NCBI GenBank assembly: GCA_018873245.2
Contig: JAEMBT020000002.1
Span: 8,530,001-8,594,000, forward strand
Length of the DNA stretch: 64,000 nt
DNA from: Archegozetes longisetosus
Taxonomy: Eukaryota > Arthropoda > Arachnida > Sarcoptiformes > Trhypochthoniidae
Direction of reading: 5' to 3'
Shown: positions 24,668 to 36,131 of the stretch, in pieces
Layout of the letters: every line of letters begins with the position of its first letter
Numbering within the stretch: position 1 is the stretch's first letter
Notes under the pieces: generated by a model
Database searches by the model: none
What the model saw: only the letters and a program-made list of their open reading frames with translations
Told to the model about the DNA's origin: nothing
Position numbers and translations under genes: made by a program

Positions 24668-26901
24668 TATTACTTAGTTTGGTGTCTACTGAAAATGTGA
24701 TCACTTCTATCAATTAGCTTAGTTCTCACTTAAAAGTCTAGATGTCTCTTGTCTGTGATTTATTTGCTTTAGCCAAACTTTAAACTATTTGACTATTTGT
24801 TTGTCTTATACTCTCATCTGGCCATTCCAACTGAATACTTAATTATCGACAAATTTAATGAAAAAATAGATGTATTCTAACGGACATAGTGTTGTGTATT
24901 AGTTATAGATTGTATTTGGTTGAGAAAAGTTAGTTTTTGAGAAGTTTAGATGAAAGAGTTTGGCACTTACGTCTATGACTAAAACGTTTCTAAATATTAA
25001 TAGGTTATCCAAACTTCGCCGTCAATCTGAACATCTCTCATTCATTCGGTCTTCTCATTATTTAATCTCACTTAATCACCTTCCAATCCTTTTCTCTGTC
25101 TTAAAAGTTATGAAATAACTCCCCCGTAGGGTGAGCCCCTGGCAAGGAAATTAGAAGTGTTGGAGTTTAAGGGAAAATATTTGTTTGTCGTTTAACGTGA
25201 TAACGTATCGTTAATGGATACTAGTTTTTCATTTAGTAGATTAAAGTGAAAGTTGTGCAAGTATTTATTTAGTCTAATGAATAAATTAGATCTTAAATCT
25301 TAATTCTCGTCTGTTATCGTTTCCAACGATTTTTTATTTACTCCAAATAATTGAATGGTTTGTATCCATCTGTTTTATGCCTTAATTTGTCGTATTTTTA
25401 ATATGGTGTTAAATATGATCTATTTATATATTTGTGACTATGAGTCAAAATCACTTTGTAACCATTTGAGTGACTCACCATTTTTAAGATGAATTTCCTA
25501 GACTAAAATTGCGTTTTTAAAACCATATCCTTCTAGAAGTTCAATAAACAATTAGCGCCAACTTTAAATACCATCCTGTTTATCTCGTAACTATCGATTG
25601 AATTATTTAATTAAAAATTATAATTTATGAACAAACATTTGATTAATCATTTGTCAACTTTGATATGCATTCAATCAATTGATTGATGCGTTTTCGAGAT
25701 AAGCTAATTAAACAGCTATTTTAAAGTAGTTTTGATACAGTCAAACTATCTGCCATTCACCACTAGGCTTTAGTTATGTTCAGTGCATCCGTTAAGTCAT
25801 AATCTATTGGAAAAGTTATTACAGAAACCTCAACACAAATTCTGATTCTTTTTTATTCTGCTGTTGATACTAAAGGCGTTTGACAGCAACAATGAATAAT
25901 CGATAATAAGGTACTTGATCTGACTTTAAAAGCAGTCATTTTCGCCTCTTAATCTTATCGAATCAATTATTGCGTTCAACTGATAAATGACATATCACAA
26001 AAGACTTAATACTTTGACTGCAATTCGGTTTATGGTTAATGTTCTTAACAATCGTTTTACGATTTTGATATTTATAGCATACTTTATAACTTACTTTAAA
26101 ACACTGCGAGTCATAATCTAAATGAAATGATCGCATAGACTTCATATAAACTTGACATAACCTTACATTGGAGGTAGCAATTCATAATTTACAAATATAA
26201 GTCAGTTTAGCTCTATTTTCAAGCTTAAAGTTTTTAAACCTAACCTATGGCTTAAGCATAACCTAAGGCTTAAACCTAACCTAAGCTTATAGTTTAATAT
26301 TTCAAGGCTTATACTGTATTAGTATTCAGCAGGAATAATTGACAAACTCAGACTTAAAGTACAACGTATCATAAAACAATAACTGATAATTTTTTTAATG
26401 TGATAATAATCGTAAATTTAACCAAGTAGGGGTTGATAGGTGACTGTTGGTGTGAGTAAAAAATTTTTAATTCACTTCCATTACCGTGTGACTCGAGTTA
26501 CTTTAGATAAGATATTCAATTAGTTATTACAAATTTTCTTTTAAAACCATCTTCAATTTTCAACTTAGGTTCAGTCTTGTTTTCAATTAATAGTTTTCTC
26601 TTATAGAGTCTGACAAACTTTCAGTAGTATTGGTCCAAACTTTTGGTTGCGTTCAGACGTCGTATTGTTTATAAACTTGAACCACAAAAAAGTAAACCAT
26701 TTATTAGTCAATAGCAAAATATTTGATAAATTGTTTTATTTTAAAAATAATACAATTCAAACGAATTGTTAGTGTCTTTCATCTGATTAGTCAGTGGTTT
26801 AAAATTGAAATTGAAAAATAAATTTGTTTATATTAAATATTAAAATAAAATAAATTGATTGAATGTTTAGAAAAATACTGTAAATAATAATATAAAAAGA
26901 A
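24668..26901. other. Divergent intergenic region CCT6/RNF34
   Basis: About 2.2 kb containing the promoters of CCT6 (leftward) and the RNF34-like gene (rightward). No coding exon recognised. A short stretch at 26237-26300 has repeated CCTAA-containing words. A GC-rich word near 25121-25145 resembles one hAT end without a partner. Confidence 0.55.
26237..26300. repeat. Degenerate CCTAA-rich short repeat
   Basis: About 60 bp in which AACCTAACCTA, AACCTAAGG and AACCTAACCTAAG words recur, interrupted by GGCTTAA. The arthropod telomere repeat is TTAGG (CCTAA on the other strand), so this could be a decayed interstitial telomere-like tract or a simple local duplication. Confidence 0.4.
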
Positions 26902-28868
26902 ATGGATTTCGTAAATAGATCCTCACGTAACGGACAGTCAAATCCTAATAATCCCAACACTAGTAATTTTGGAATTAACTTTCAATTACCTTCACTTCAA
27001 TTAGATTTGAACTCGTTATCTGAAGCCTTCAGTCAACGAAATATTGCCTCAAATCTCGAAGAACTGATGGCTTTCACCAAATCAAAAGATGTCGGATGTG
27101 ATAGTTGTGGAAATAAATTCTCTTTTTTCAAAAGAAAAGTACTAATTCTTGAAATTTATTTAAATTTAACTTTATAATTGAATTGATCTATACGAACATC
27201 AAATTAATCAATTGTTAACGCCTTTGGTGCAATAAGTTTAAACTCGGATTTAAATATGATTTGAGTAAAAGTTGAGGCATAACAAACGAACAGATAATCA
27301 TCTTTTCAAACTTCGTTCAATTCTTATTTACACTGAAATATTAGTTCAAACTTATGAAAACGATTGATTATTCATTGATTATAAACTATTAGTAAAATAA
27401 GTAAATTATCTAAAATCAGTGGCTAGTGATGAAGTTTTAGCTTTAGTCACTTTGCCCCTAATATTGTTGTAAATTGAGCTCGTATGTGCGTTTAAATACT
27501 TTGATTCAAACGCACTAAAAGCCATAGCAAGATCTTCAAAATATATGGCAACTCAAGTCGAAGTTTAGTAATGATTAGATCTTAATGAAACAACGTTTCA
27601 TAGCTTTAGTCTGGCATTCATTACATAGTCCTGCGATTTAGTTAATTTTGAAAGACTAGATAGTTATTTATTAATACTGAGATCAATATTATTTTAAATC
27701 TAAATTTGTTTTAAATATTATATCTTGTCTGAATTATCTTAATCTATTTTAATTAAAAGTCTGAATAATCTTAATTTATTTGATTTGAATAACAGCGAAC
27801 GTGTGCCGATTGTAATATGGATTTCTGTAATGGATGTTTAAACAAAGATGTTTCTGATAGAAAACATCACTGTAAAAGATGTCGTGTTTTCAACAGTGTC
27901 CCATTAGATCGAAACGCTTTACTAGGACTACGTGCTCGTGATCTCAAATGGTTTCTGGCGAGTAAACGAATACCTTCTCAAGCGTGCAAAGTAAGCAATT
28001 GTTAAGTCAAAGACTAGTTTACTTCTTATTTCAATTTCTTATAATCAGGAAAAGGGAGAATTGGTCGATTTGATAATACAATCGATTTCGCCACAAAGCA
28101 ATGCTTTTAATGGTCCAAATACCAGTGAATATACGGTACCTGAATATACGGCACCGAACAGCAATAATATTAACAGTAATTCAACTGAAAGAACTAATCA
28201 AAATGAAAGTTTTAGTCCCAATACTTCGACTTTTGTGAATGAGAACAGATTTGCGGCCAATCCTAGTGTAAATACAATGAATTTGAGTCAAATTAGTGAT
28301 AACAGTAATAACAGCAGTCCATCACATTCATCGGTCCCGAACAATACTAGTGAAACAGAAGTTAAAAAAGATCAAAATGTAGAGCAAACTAGTACTTATT
28401 TTAATATCGACGATCTAACGAGTATCGAACAACTCAAAACATTAAATGTTAAACAATTGAAACTAGTGTTAGCTCGTAATTTCATCGATTTTAAGGGATG
28501 TGTCGAAAAAGAGGAACTCTTAGCAAGAGTTATTCGACTTTGGAATGAAAAACAAGATGTTAAGCGACTGAGTAACTGACAGACTTATGCAAAGTTGAAT
28601 TTTTGAATTAAAAATTTTTCTGAATTTAGATTCTGATGAGATCCCAGATGCAAACCTTTGTAAAATATGCATGGAATCCACGATAGATTGTGTACTATTA
28701 GAATGTGGACATATGGTCACATGTACTAACTGTGGCAAAAGATTAAGTGAATGTAAATCTAATTGGTTATCGATTTACCGTATGTGCATTTCTAGAGTTT
28801 GTCCTTTTATTTTAGGTCCAATTTGCCGTCAATATGTGATTCGAGTGGTTCATACTTTCAAAGCGTGA
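26902..28868 (+). CDS. RNF34: RNF34/rififylin-like E3 ubiquitin ligase
   Basis: Five exons: 26902-27138, 27796-27990, 28049-28571, 28630-28752 and 28816-28868. All phases close and give 376 aa (human RNF34 372). Seen: a FYVE-like double zinc finger split by intron 1 ([14 protein letters not shown], then [12 protein letters not shown] and HHCKRC), a SAP-like segment ([17 protein letters not shown]), a Ser/Asn-rich linker, a second SAP-like segment ([20 protein letters not shown]) and a C-terminal C3HC4 RING ([19 protein letters not shown], then CPICRQY). The last intron cuts the RING between SE and CPIC, and the joined codon restores the cysteine. Known: family members ubiquitinate p53, caspase-8/10 and PGC-1alpha and bind membranes through the FYVE-like finger. 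Its stop is 48 bp from the stop of the convergent metallopeptidase gene. Confidence 0.95.
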
Positions 28869-28898
28869 TAATGTTATAGTCAAATAAGAAATTTTAAT

Positions 28899-28904
28899 TT
28901 TATT
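28899..28904 (-). terminator. Probable poly(A) signal of the metallopeptidase gene
   Basis: AATAAA on the minus strand only 12 nt beyond the metallopeptidase stop codon. Cleavage 10-30 nt further would fall in or at the end of the RNF34 coding exon on the other strand, so the transcripts probably overlap. Confidence 0.5.
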
Positions 28905-28916
28905 AAGTAAGTTATG

Positions 28917-30288
28917 TCATGTCAGCTTGTGTTTTATTATATTTCCATTTATATCCATAGCAAAAACAATTGCATTACTAATAAATTGTTTTAATCTAAC
29001 ATTTTTTGCAGGCAACGTGAAGACTTCACTTTCTATAATCTGGTTATTTAATAGATTGCGATATTCTATAACAACAATTCCAAAATACGACCTAATAAAG
29101 TTGTTCTTGACTAAATTCAAATCTTTATTTTCTTCAATTATATTTTTGCTATCATTAATCCACTTGTGATGCGATAATATGTAAATTTCAGAAGATATCC
29201 ACCACTTAATTTCTTTATGTAAATTTGAGTGAATTATAAAAAAAGATTCTATATTGTTGAAATCCAAAGCCATGATTCCATGCTTTGAATGTCCTAAATC
29301 TAGAACATGACCGATCTCATGCATACAAGCCCCGAATGTGGTCGAATAACAGCTCCAAAGATAACCTCTATTATTAAAAGAGTGTTTATGAATGAAGAGT
29401 CGCCTAAAATAATTACTTAAATAAGATTATATACGAATCAAACCTATTAGCGCTATCGTCCATGAAGTTATTTCGATCGACAATCCTTTGATCGGTAAAT
29501 CTTCTGATGATATCCCCTAAATCTGTAGGCCATGTATAAAGACATGCAGAGCCGAGTAAAGCGAGTCCTCCTCCACCTAATGATGTATAGCCTTTTACAT
29601 TATTTAATAATTCTGAATACTTAATCGGTACACTTATTGAATCAGATTTTAACGAAAATCTCGTGAATGAACAAAAGGCAATATATTTGCAGTCATTATT
29701 GGCAAGAACTGAACTCATTAATTGTCTAGCCACTAATTTCCACAACTCATACGGTTCTAAAGACCAAATTTTGTCAATAGAAACATTTAACTTAAAGACA
29801 TGTACTTTAGGAAAATGATTGCTATCAAGTTCTAATTGAAATGTTTTGTGGTTCGGAAGTGTTTGAGCAAAGAAGCACTGAGCCATCAACATGTTCAAAG
29901 CAATACGTTTTACAGCACTTTCAATCGAATTGTCCTCTTCTTTAGGTGACTGAAAGCCTCCGCTTTCAAATAGGTCTCCGTTTGAATCTTCACAAACTAA
30001 ATAAACAATTCTTATAAATTTATTATTTAGCGATGAATCGAAAGTGAGCTCTAATTTAAAGTCGAAAATCTCTTCGTTTGAGTCATTTTCGACCCAAACT
30101 CGCACATGATTAACAGATTTCTGTAAATGTACTAAAATTTGGAACTTGGAGTCAATTATCGGCCAATCGTTTATTTGAGAACTAACACAGACAAAAACTG
30201 TTTTACTTTTGATGGATCGGTGAACCGAACCTTTCAATAGTACTAACGGATGTGAATATGATTTTCTGATATTATGTATTTTCAACAT
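28917..30288 (-). CDS. Putative zinc metallopeptidase, PF12044 (YIL108W-like) family
   Basis: Two exons, 30288-29444 and 29403-28917, closing in phase to 443 aa. Seen: an N-terminal beta-rich region opening HPLVLLKGSV, a long central domain with MLMAQCFFAQTL, a Gly-rich LGGGGLALLGSACLYTWP segment, then the catalytic HEIGHVLDLGH at about residues 310-320 followed by HGIMA, which is a Met-turn-like signal. I recognise the architecture as the fungal/animal family of YIL108W and SPAC607.06c, whose substrates are unknown. The motif has the three histidines and the glutamate of metzincins, but Asp replaces the usual Gly after the second His. No signal peptide is seen, so a cytosolic location is likely. 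The start at 30288 lies 22 bp from the upstream gene's stop. The plain zinc-protease call is firm; the exact family is less so. Confidence 0.85.
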
Positions 30289-30310
30289 ATTGTCTTAATT
30301 AACATAAGAG

Positions 30311-30918
30311 TTATTTTTGAGTATTGTTTTGTCTCTCTTTTTGTTTTGCACTTAAAAATGAGTTTTCAGTTTGTTGTAAAAACCAAAGTGGAAGTGGTTT
30401 CAACCAGTCTTTTGGTGGTGAGTCTCTATATTTCCACACATCGTTCGCTTGAGATGATTGAAGCCGCTTTTCTCTTCTCTTAAGTTCACTATCAACCACT
30501 TCATTCTAGAAACAAACCAAAACCAAAAACAATTAAAACAATTTCAAACCAAATTACTGACAGAAAATTAATAAGAGTAAACATTGATTGATCAATCGTA
30601 TACCAAGTGTTTGATATCTTGAGTTTTCCTAAATTTGATGCAATTATCGTAATCAGTCTTCCAATCATTACAATCAAGTGTTTCACCGAAAATGAAGTAC
30701 TGATGAACTCTTGCTTTGATGGCTTCAGATATTCAAATAAATGAAAAAATAAATGAGTTAAAAATGAAAATCAAAATATATTGAAATGCAATACATTTGC
30801 AGTCCTTATATTCTTGTTTATACCACTCGCACGGCCTCACAAGCCATCCATTTGTTCCGTAGTCTTTGTCTGAGTCGAAATTCACTTCTGATTCTGGCAA
30901 ATCATCGCTTGAACTCAT
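30311..30918 (-). CDS. UPF0545 / C22orf39-like small protein
   Basis: Three exons, 30918-30795, 30722-30604 and 30505-30311, closing in phase to 145 aa. Seen: an acidic N-terminus, then RPCEWYKQEYKDCKS, RVHQYFIFGETLDCNDW and DNCIKFRKT, whose cysteines match the paired CX9C-like cysteines of human C22orf39, and a C-terminal WKYRDSPPKDW...PLP segment that is also conserved. Known: the family is widespread in animals and its cysteine layout resembles small twin-cysteine mitochondrial intermembrane-space proteins; a defined function is not established to my knowledge. The protein runs about 40 residues longer than the human one at the C-terminus, with a Gln/Lys-rich tail. Its stop codon is 22 bp upstream of the next ATG on the same strand. 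Confidence 0.88.
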
Positions 30919-32372
30919 TTTCCAAAATCAATTTTTACTTATAAAACGCTAATCTATTTCGGTCAACGGAGTTAACGTGTTCTCAACATAAACGTAATGC
31001 CAAATAAATGCGTGGCTTTTGAGAAAAGGGTTTAACTCATGTTTTGTGTTATGCACAGCATTGATGAACGCTTCAATCTATGCAGACCTGAACATTCATT
31101 CAGAAAGTTTATCAAAGTTTAAATAAATCCACTTTGTACAAACATAAAACAACTGAAGAGTGGATTTGATTCAAATTTGAACCAAATAGTTTTATCTATC
31201 ATTTCACTATTAAGTTTTCAATTCATTTCAAAGCTCTTATAACTGAAGAGTACTTTTATTAGTCAGAGATGTTTGAACAAAACCAATTTTTTCAATCTTC
31301 AAGCATAAACGCGTGGATTAAGTGTTCAATGACTTTATAATTGACGATCACATCGTTGAATGAGTGACGGCCTGGAAAGTTATCAGTTAATTATAGGGAT
31401 TTGTTAGTATTGTATGATTAGCTCCTAAACTGATTTACTAATATTAATTCACTTTAAACTAATATTAATACTAGTAAATCAAATTTATTTTTCAACTCCT
31501 GTCAATATATTTTCATTCAAAAATTACAGACTATGGGCTCGACACAGTTTATAAACCACTTGAATTCAATGTTTGATTTATATACTTTCTGTTGAGAAGT
31601 TTTCGATAAAGAGTTTTAGAAATTGAATTTCTAAAGAGTTAAATTTGTGCTAATCTATTATGAAAATTTCTAGTTCTCAAGTATTCAAGTTTCCCCAAAC
31701 GTGGTTGAGAGGTCGAATTTGATTGAAATTATGAGGTTCTAGTTTTATAAGGGTTTCTTAAAAAGTTTACCAATTCTTAAACTTCAGTTCAAACTTAACT
31801 TAAATACTTCTAATCCAAACTTCAAAGCAAGACATTTGAAAGTACTTCAAGTTCTAATTCTGTGATACATAGACTTTGATTTGAGAACACGAGCTACAGT
31901 ATACGAGGAAAATTTCACTTAAATAGATTGAAATAGACTAATGAAAATCAAAAATTTTCCAGAATCTTACAAATCGAAGGATAAATTAAAATGCGAAACT
32001 TCGTTTATCTTTTGACAACACTCAAGATGAAATGAAACAATCAGATCAAAGTTGTTATAGGGCTAAGAATTAATAACTAATAATTATTTGAAGTTTTGAT
32101 TTGAAGACATAATTGGAAATCTGATTAAAGCAAAATATAAACACCTCTGCATCATTTTTAGTTCCTTTAATTGACAATTCATTCAGATTCAACACTCTAA
32201 CACTTTCGTTCTCAAAACATTTTCAATTTTTAGACCTAGCCCTACGCTTCCACCACTAAATCTGAAAATTATTTTTTTAAGAGGCTTCTTTTTAATACCA
32301 ATAACATCACAATAGAGTCAATGCTTGAGGAAATACAATGGTTTTAGTAGTCATTTGACTCACGATTGGTTT

Positions 32373-32428
<56 letters not shown>

Positions 32429-32980
32429 GAAAAGTAATTAGAATGGGTTTGAATGTAAAAGTGAAATAAAACAAGATCGTGATAGTTGTGATACCTGAAT
32501 TCGTCCCACTCATAGTATTTTGTTCTACTTTACTCTTTTAGGTGTTTTCCTACTTTGAAACCTATAAATCCCACACAATCGCATATTTATAATTAAAAAG
32601 ATAGTTTCGCAATAGCAAACCCCTCTCAACTGAATGGCCTGAAACTTGTTTGCCATGAATGTCCTCGCCATTTATGGTCCTGTTTGTAATATACGCCGTC
32701 TTTTTTATGGTTGAATAACAATTTAAATCAAACTTAACAAAGGCGTAGGTGAATATGCTATGTGAATAGGCGTCTGATTTTCAGTTTCCACTATTTTCTA
32801 ACGTTTAATCACTAATTCTGTGATTTCTGTGATCGCTAGAAATATATTTTCTTTATTTAATTATTTAAGTTTTATAATCTCTCTTCAAATCTCATTGAGA
32901 AGCTATTGTTGTTTTAAAAGTTGTTTTTCTTTGATTTGCGTCTTAGAAATAGTTATAAAATAGTTGTAAAACAGTTAATA
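30919..32980. other. Divergent intergenic region with a GA microsatellite
   Basis: About 2 kb between the UPF0545 start (leftward) and the disordered-protein gene (rightward), carrying both promoters. Apart from the GA array at 32377-32431 I see no repeat and no exon. Confidence 0.6.
32377..32431. repeat. (GA)n microsatellite
   Basis: About 27 GA dinucleotides with one GG interruption near 32418. GA tracts near promoters can bind GAGA-type factors in arthropods, but the start codon is 550 bp away, so a role is speculative. Confidence 0.97.
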
Positions 32981-35900
32981 ATGGATCGCGAAAGTAATCA
33001 TAGCGGTGGTAGCAATACAGGAGGCAGAAAGTTAGTTCCCAAAAAATCGGGCTCCACTTTAGTTCCGGTAAACATTCACTTTTTTATTATTCTTATATCA
33101 AACAATCCTTTTCTCTCTCCATATCCAAACTGTCGTCTTATATGAACTGATTTCAAGTGTCAAATTAGTGTTAATTCATTGAATTTCGCAGTAGCCTCTA
33201 TTCACTTTCTCATAATGACTAACAAATAAACGGACTCAATAGCAATGTTACAATTATTTTTCTATCAATCTATAAATAGAATTTTCAAAAATCAATTCAA
33301 TTGACTTTAAGCTAAAACTAAAATTGTTAATTTGAGGATTTCCAAACGTATCTGTCAAATTGTAGGTCCTTTCAAATAAATGAATCTGAAATGAGGGCAA
33401 CTTTGTACTGTGTAATATAGCATCAAATCCTAATTAAAATATGATTAAACTTTACACTTAATATCGATTTAAGAGAATCATAAACTCATTGATTTATATA
33501 TAAAATTGAAAATATCTTTATTTGTAGATCGGCGGAGACACAGTAGCTGCGGCAAAACAAGGTTTGTTTCAAATTTGAATTAAGCTCAATCTTATGAACA
33601 TTTTATTAACAAATAATAGTTTACAAGATAGCTAACAAACTAAGCAAAGTTAAAACCTTCAACAATATTGCCTAAAATCACGTTTAAGATTGTTTTTCAA
33701 ATTAAATTAAACAGAAGAATGGACTACATCTCGAAAAGTAGTAAATCATAAAACAAAACAAGTTGAAACTAGGGTTCAGAGACAGATTATAATGGAGGAT
33801 GGAAAAGTAATAGCTGATAGTGGACCCCAGGTTACTACTAAGTGCAAAGAAGATCAGAAACAAGAAGAAACAGAAAATACCAATCATAAAAATATAGGAG
33901 ATATCGACACACCTCCAGGTCCTGGATATGTAGCAGTTCCAGGCGTAATCAAGTGGTTAGTGAGAAAGTGGAAACTCACCAGTCGATGAGAGAAGCAAAA
34001 GAAGAAAATATGCAGTACCACGACGAGAGCCTCAAAGAATTAACTGGTCTTGAAGTTCATCGAAAAGCATTGCACGCTCCTAATGATCTCATCAAAATAG
34101 ATTCAGATGACTCACCAGAAAGACCCAAGGGAAAACTTGTTCATTATTCCAGCAAATCACACAAAATCAATGATTCCGAAGAAGTCAAAGAAACTTCCCG
34201 TCTCGCGAGAGATGGAACTGTCACAACTGAAACAACTCGCACTCATCATCACGAAGAGTTCGACGACGATGAGTTGCCTGAGGATAATCCAGAAGTTAAA
34301 GCATTGCCGGCAGCTTCAACTGAAACTACAAGAAACGTTGAATACTTAAAGGATTACGAGGATGGATTCGACAACTTCCCAAAAGCAATGAACAGACAGA
34401 ATCAAAACGCACGCTCGATTGAAGTCGAAAAATCGAATTATAACAGAGACGACTCGAGAAGATCTTACTTCCAAAACGAGGAAAATGTGAGAAATACTTC
34501 GACAACAAGGTATTAAATAATGTTTGTATAACTTATTTTGATTATTTTGTTTGTACGACTTATTAAAATGTTTGTTGTACTTTAGCCGTTGGTTAGACGA
34601 TCACTTTGGTTCTGATGAGAGCGATATTGTGGAAACATCTAACACAAGAACAGGAAACAATGTGATCAATGTTACCAAGTCTGGAAGAACTTATTCACCA
34701 GTATCTGCTTATTCGGGAGAATATCATTCTATTGATCGATCGAAAAACGTTTCACACCACCAGAAGCTATCGAAACAGAGTTCTCCACAAAAATATACAA
34801 CAACTGCAACCTATTACGTGAAAGATTCTCGAACGCCGTCTCCACGATCATCGCCTAATTATACAAGTAATGAATATTACGTAAGACCCAGTTCTCGATT
34901 CAGAGAAGATGCTTCAGTTCAAGCCTCCCTTTCAGATGAGGTCAGTTCATAAATTAATCTTTTTCAAATTAATAACTGATTTTCATAAAGTTTTTTTTAA
35001 ATATATCACATTCAGAAAAATTATTTTATCTTCAATAAATCTTTTGAAACCAGTTTAAAACTTTTAAATATTAAATTTTGCAATCAATTCTTATAAGTTG
35101 GTGATCTATTAGTAATTTTCGTTTAACTTTTATTGTGCTTACTAAATCTATAACCAAATGACTTTAAATTTGTGATCGTGATTCATGATAATTAGGATGA
35201 TGGACGCATCAATGACTTCAGAACTTCAAGTCATAACGAAAGGAAAGAGCGATATCGAGTAAGTGATGTCAGATCTTCGACTCCAAGCAGGCCTGAAAAG
35301 ACATTTTATTTTGGTGACAATGAAGTTCAGCAAAGAAATTACAAGAATGATAGGCAAGATTATCAGAATACACAACGTTATAGTTCAGAAAGAGATTCAA
35401 GAGTGAAGGAAAGTTTGAAAAGCAGCAAACAAGAAAATTACAAGCAAAATGAAGATTGGAAGGAAAGCGGATATCTTTCCTCTAACCGTCAGACTAGAGT
35501 TCTCTCAACTCTTAACGACAAAGTGATCAATGATTCTACCACTAACCAAAATTTTGAACGTAGTTTCAAAGATGATATCGAAAGAAGTGATTTTCACCAA
35601 AGTTTTGATCGTTTGGTGGATAAGACATGGGCACATCATACACAGGTTTGAGATTATTTTCTGCAAAGCCTTATTTCGTTCTTTATGATAGGAGCAATCT
35701 CTCATTTTCAGAACTTGAGTACATCGAACGAAGAGAATCAATATGGGAGTAGCGCTAGATCAAAGATACATCCAATCGAATACATTCATCCTGTAATTCA
35801 AGATGACTCATACTCTGGAAGACGCGATCCATCGATTAGACAGCGAAACTTTGACAGCTATACATCTCCGCCACCGCTATATTCAGAAGCACCTAAATAC

Positions 35901-36131
35901 AGTTCTAACGGAACCTCACAAAATAAAGACTATAAATATAATTATTCGTCATCTCCAAGCCCTCCATCATCACCAACAGGTGGAACTTGGACTAAGAGCA
36001 AAGGGCGAACTACGTCTCCACTGTTTCGCTCAACATCACCGGGCAATGACTTTCCGCAATTTAGTCCTTTGACCAGTCCGCTTGAAATCAAAAATTTCAC
36101 TGATTCCTACACTAATGGCAAAAACTACTGA
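32981..36131 (+). CDS. Large disordered protein, family not identified
   Basis: Six exons: 32981-33067, 33528-33561, 33715-34509, 34586-34940, 35196-35645 and 35712-36131. Together they are 2141 nt, one base short of 713 codons plus stop. Seen: a Gly/Ser/Lys N-terminus, a QRQIIMEDGKVIADSGP segment, an acidic ETTRTHHHEEFDDDELPE motif, SRWLDDHFGSDESD, a Tyr/Ser/Pro-rich middle with TPSRPEKTFYFGD, and a Pro/Ser-rich C-terminus. There is no signal peptide, membrane segment or catalytic motif. I have an impression of similar motifs in other arthropod proteins, but I cannot name the family. The frame breaks at about 33951 inside exon 3: upstream reads PGVIK and downstream VVSEKVETHQS, and one extra A would join them. 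A 55-nt intron at 33930-33984 is a possible alternative. Confidence 0.82.

Noticed and set aside
25121..25145. GC-rich word reading CAGGGGCTCACCCTACGGGG on the minus strand, like a hAT end
   Set aside because: Isolated single end with no partner nearby.
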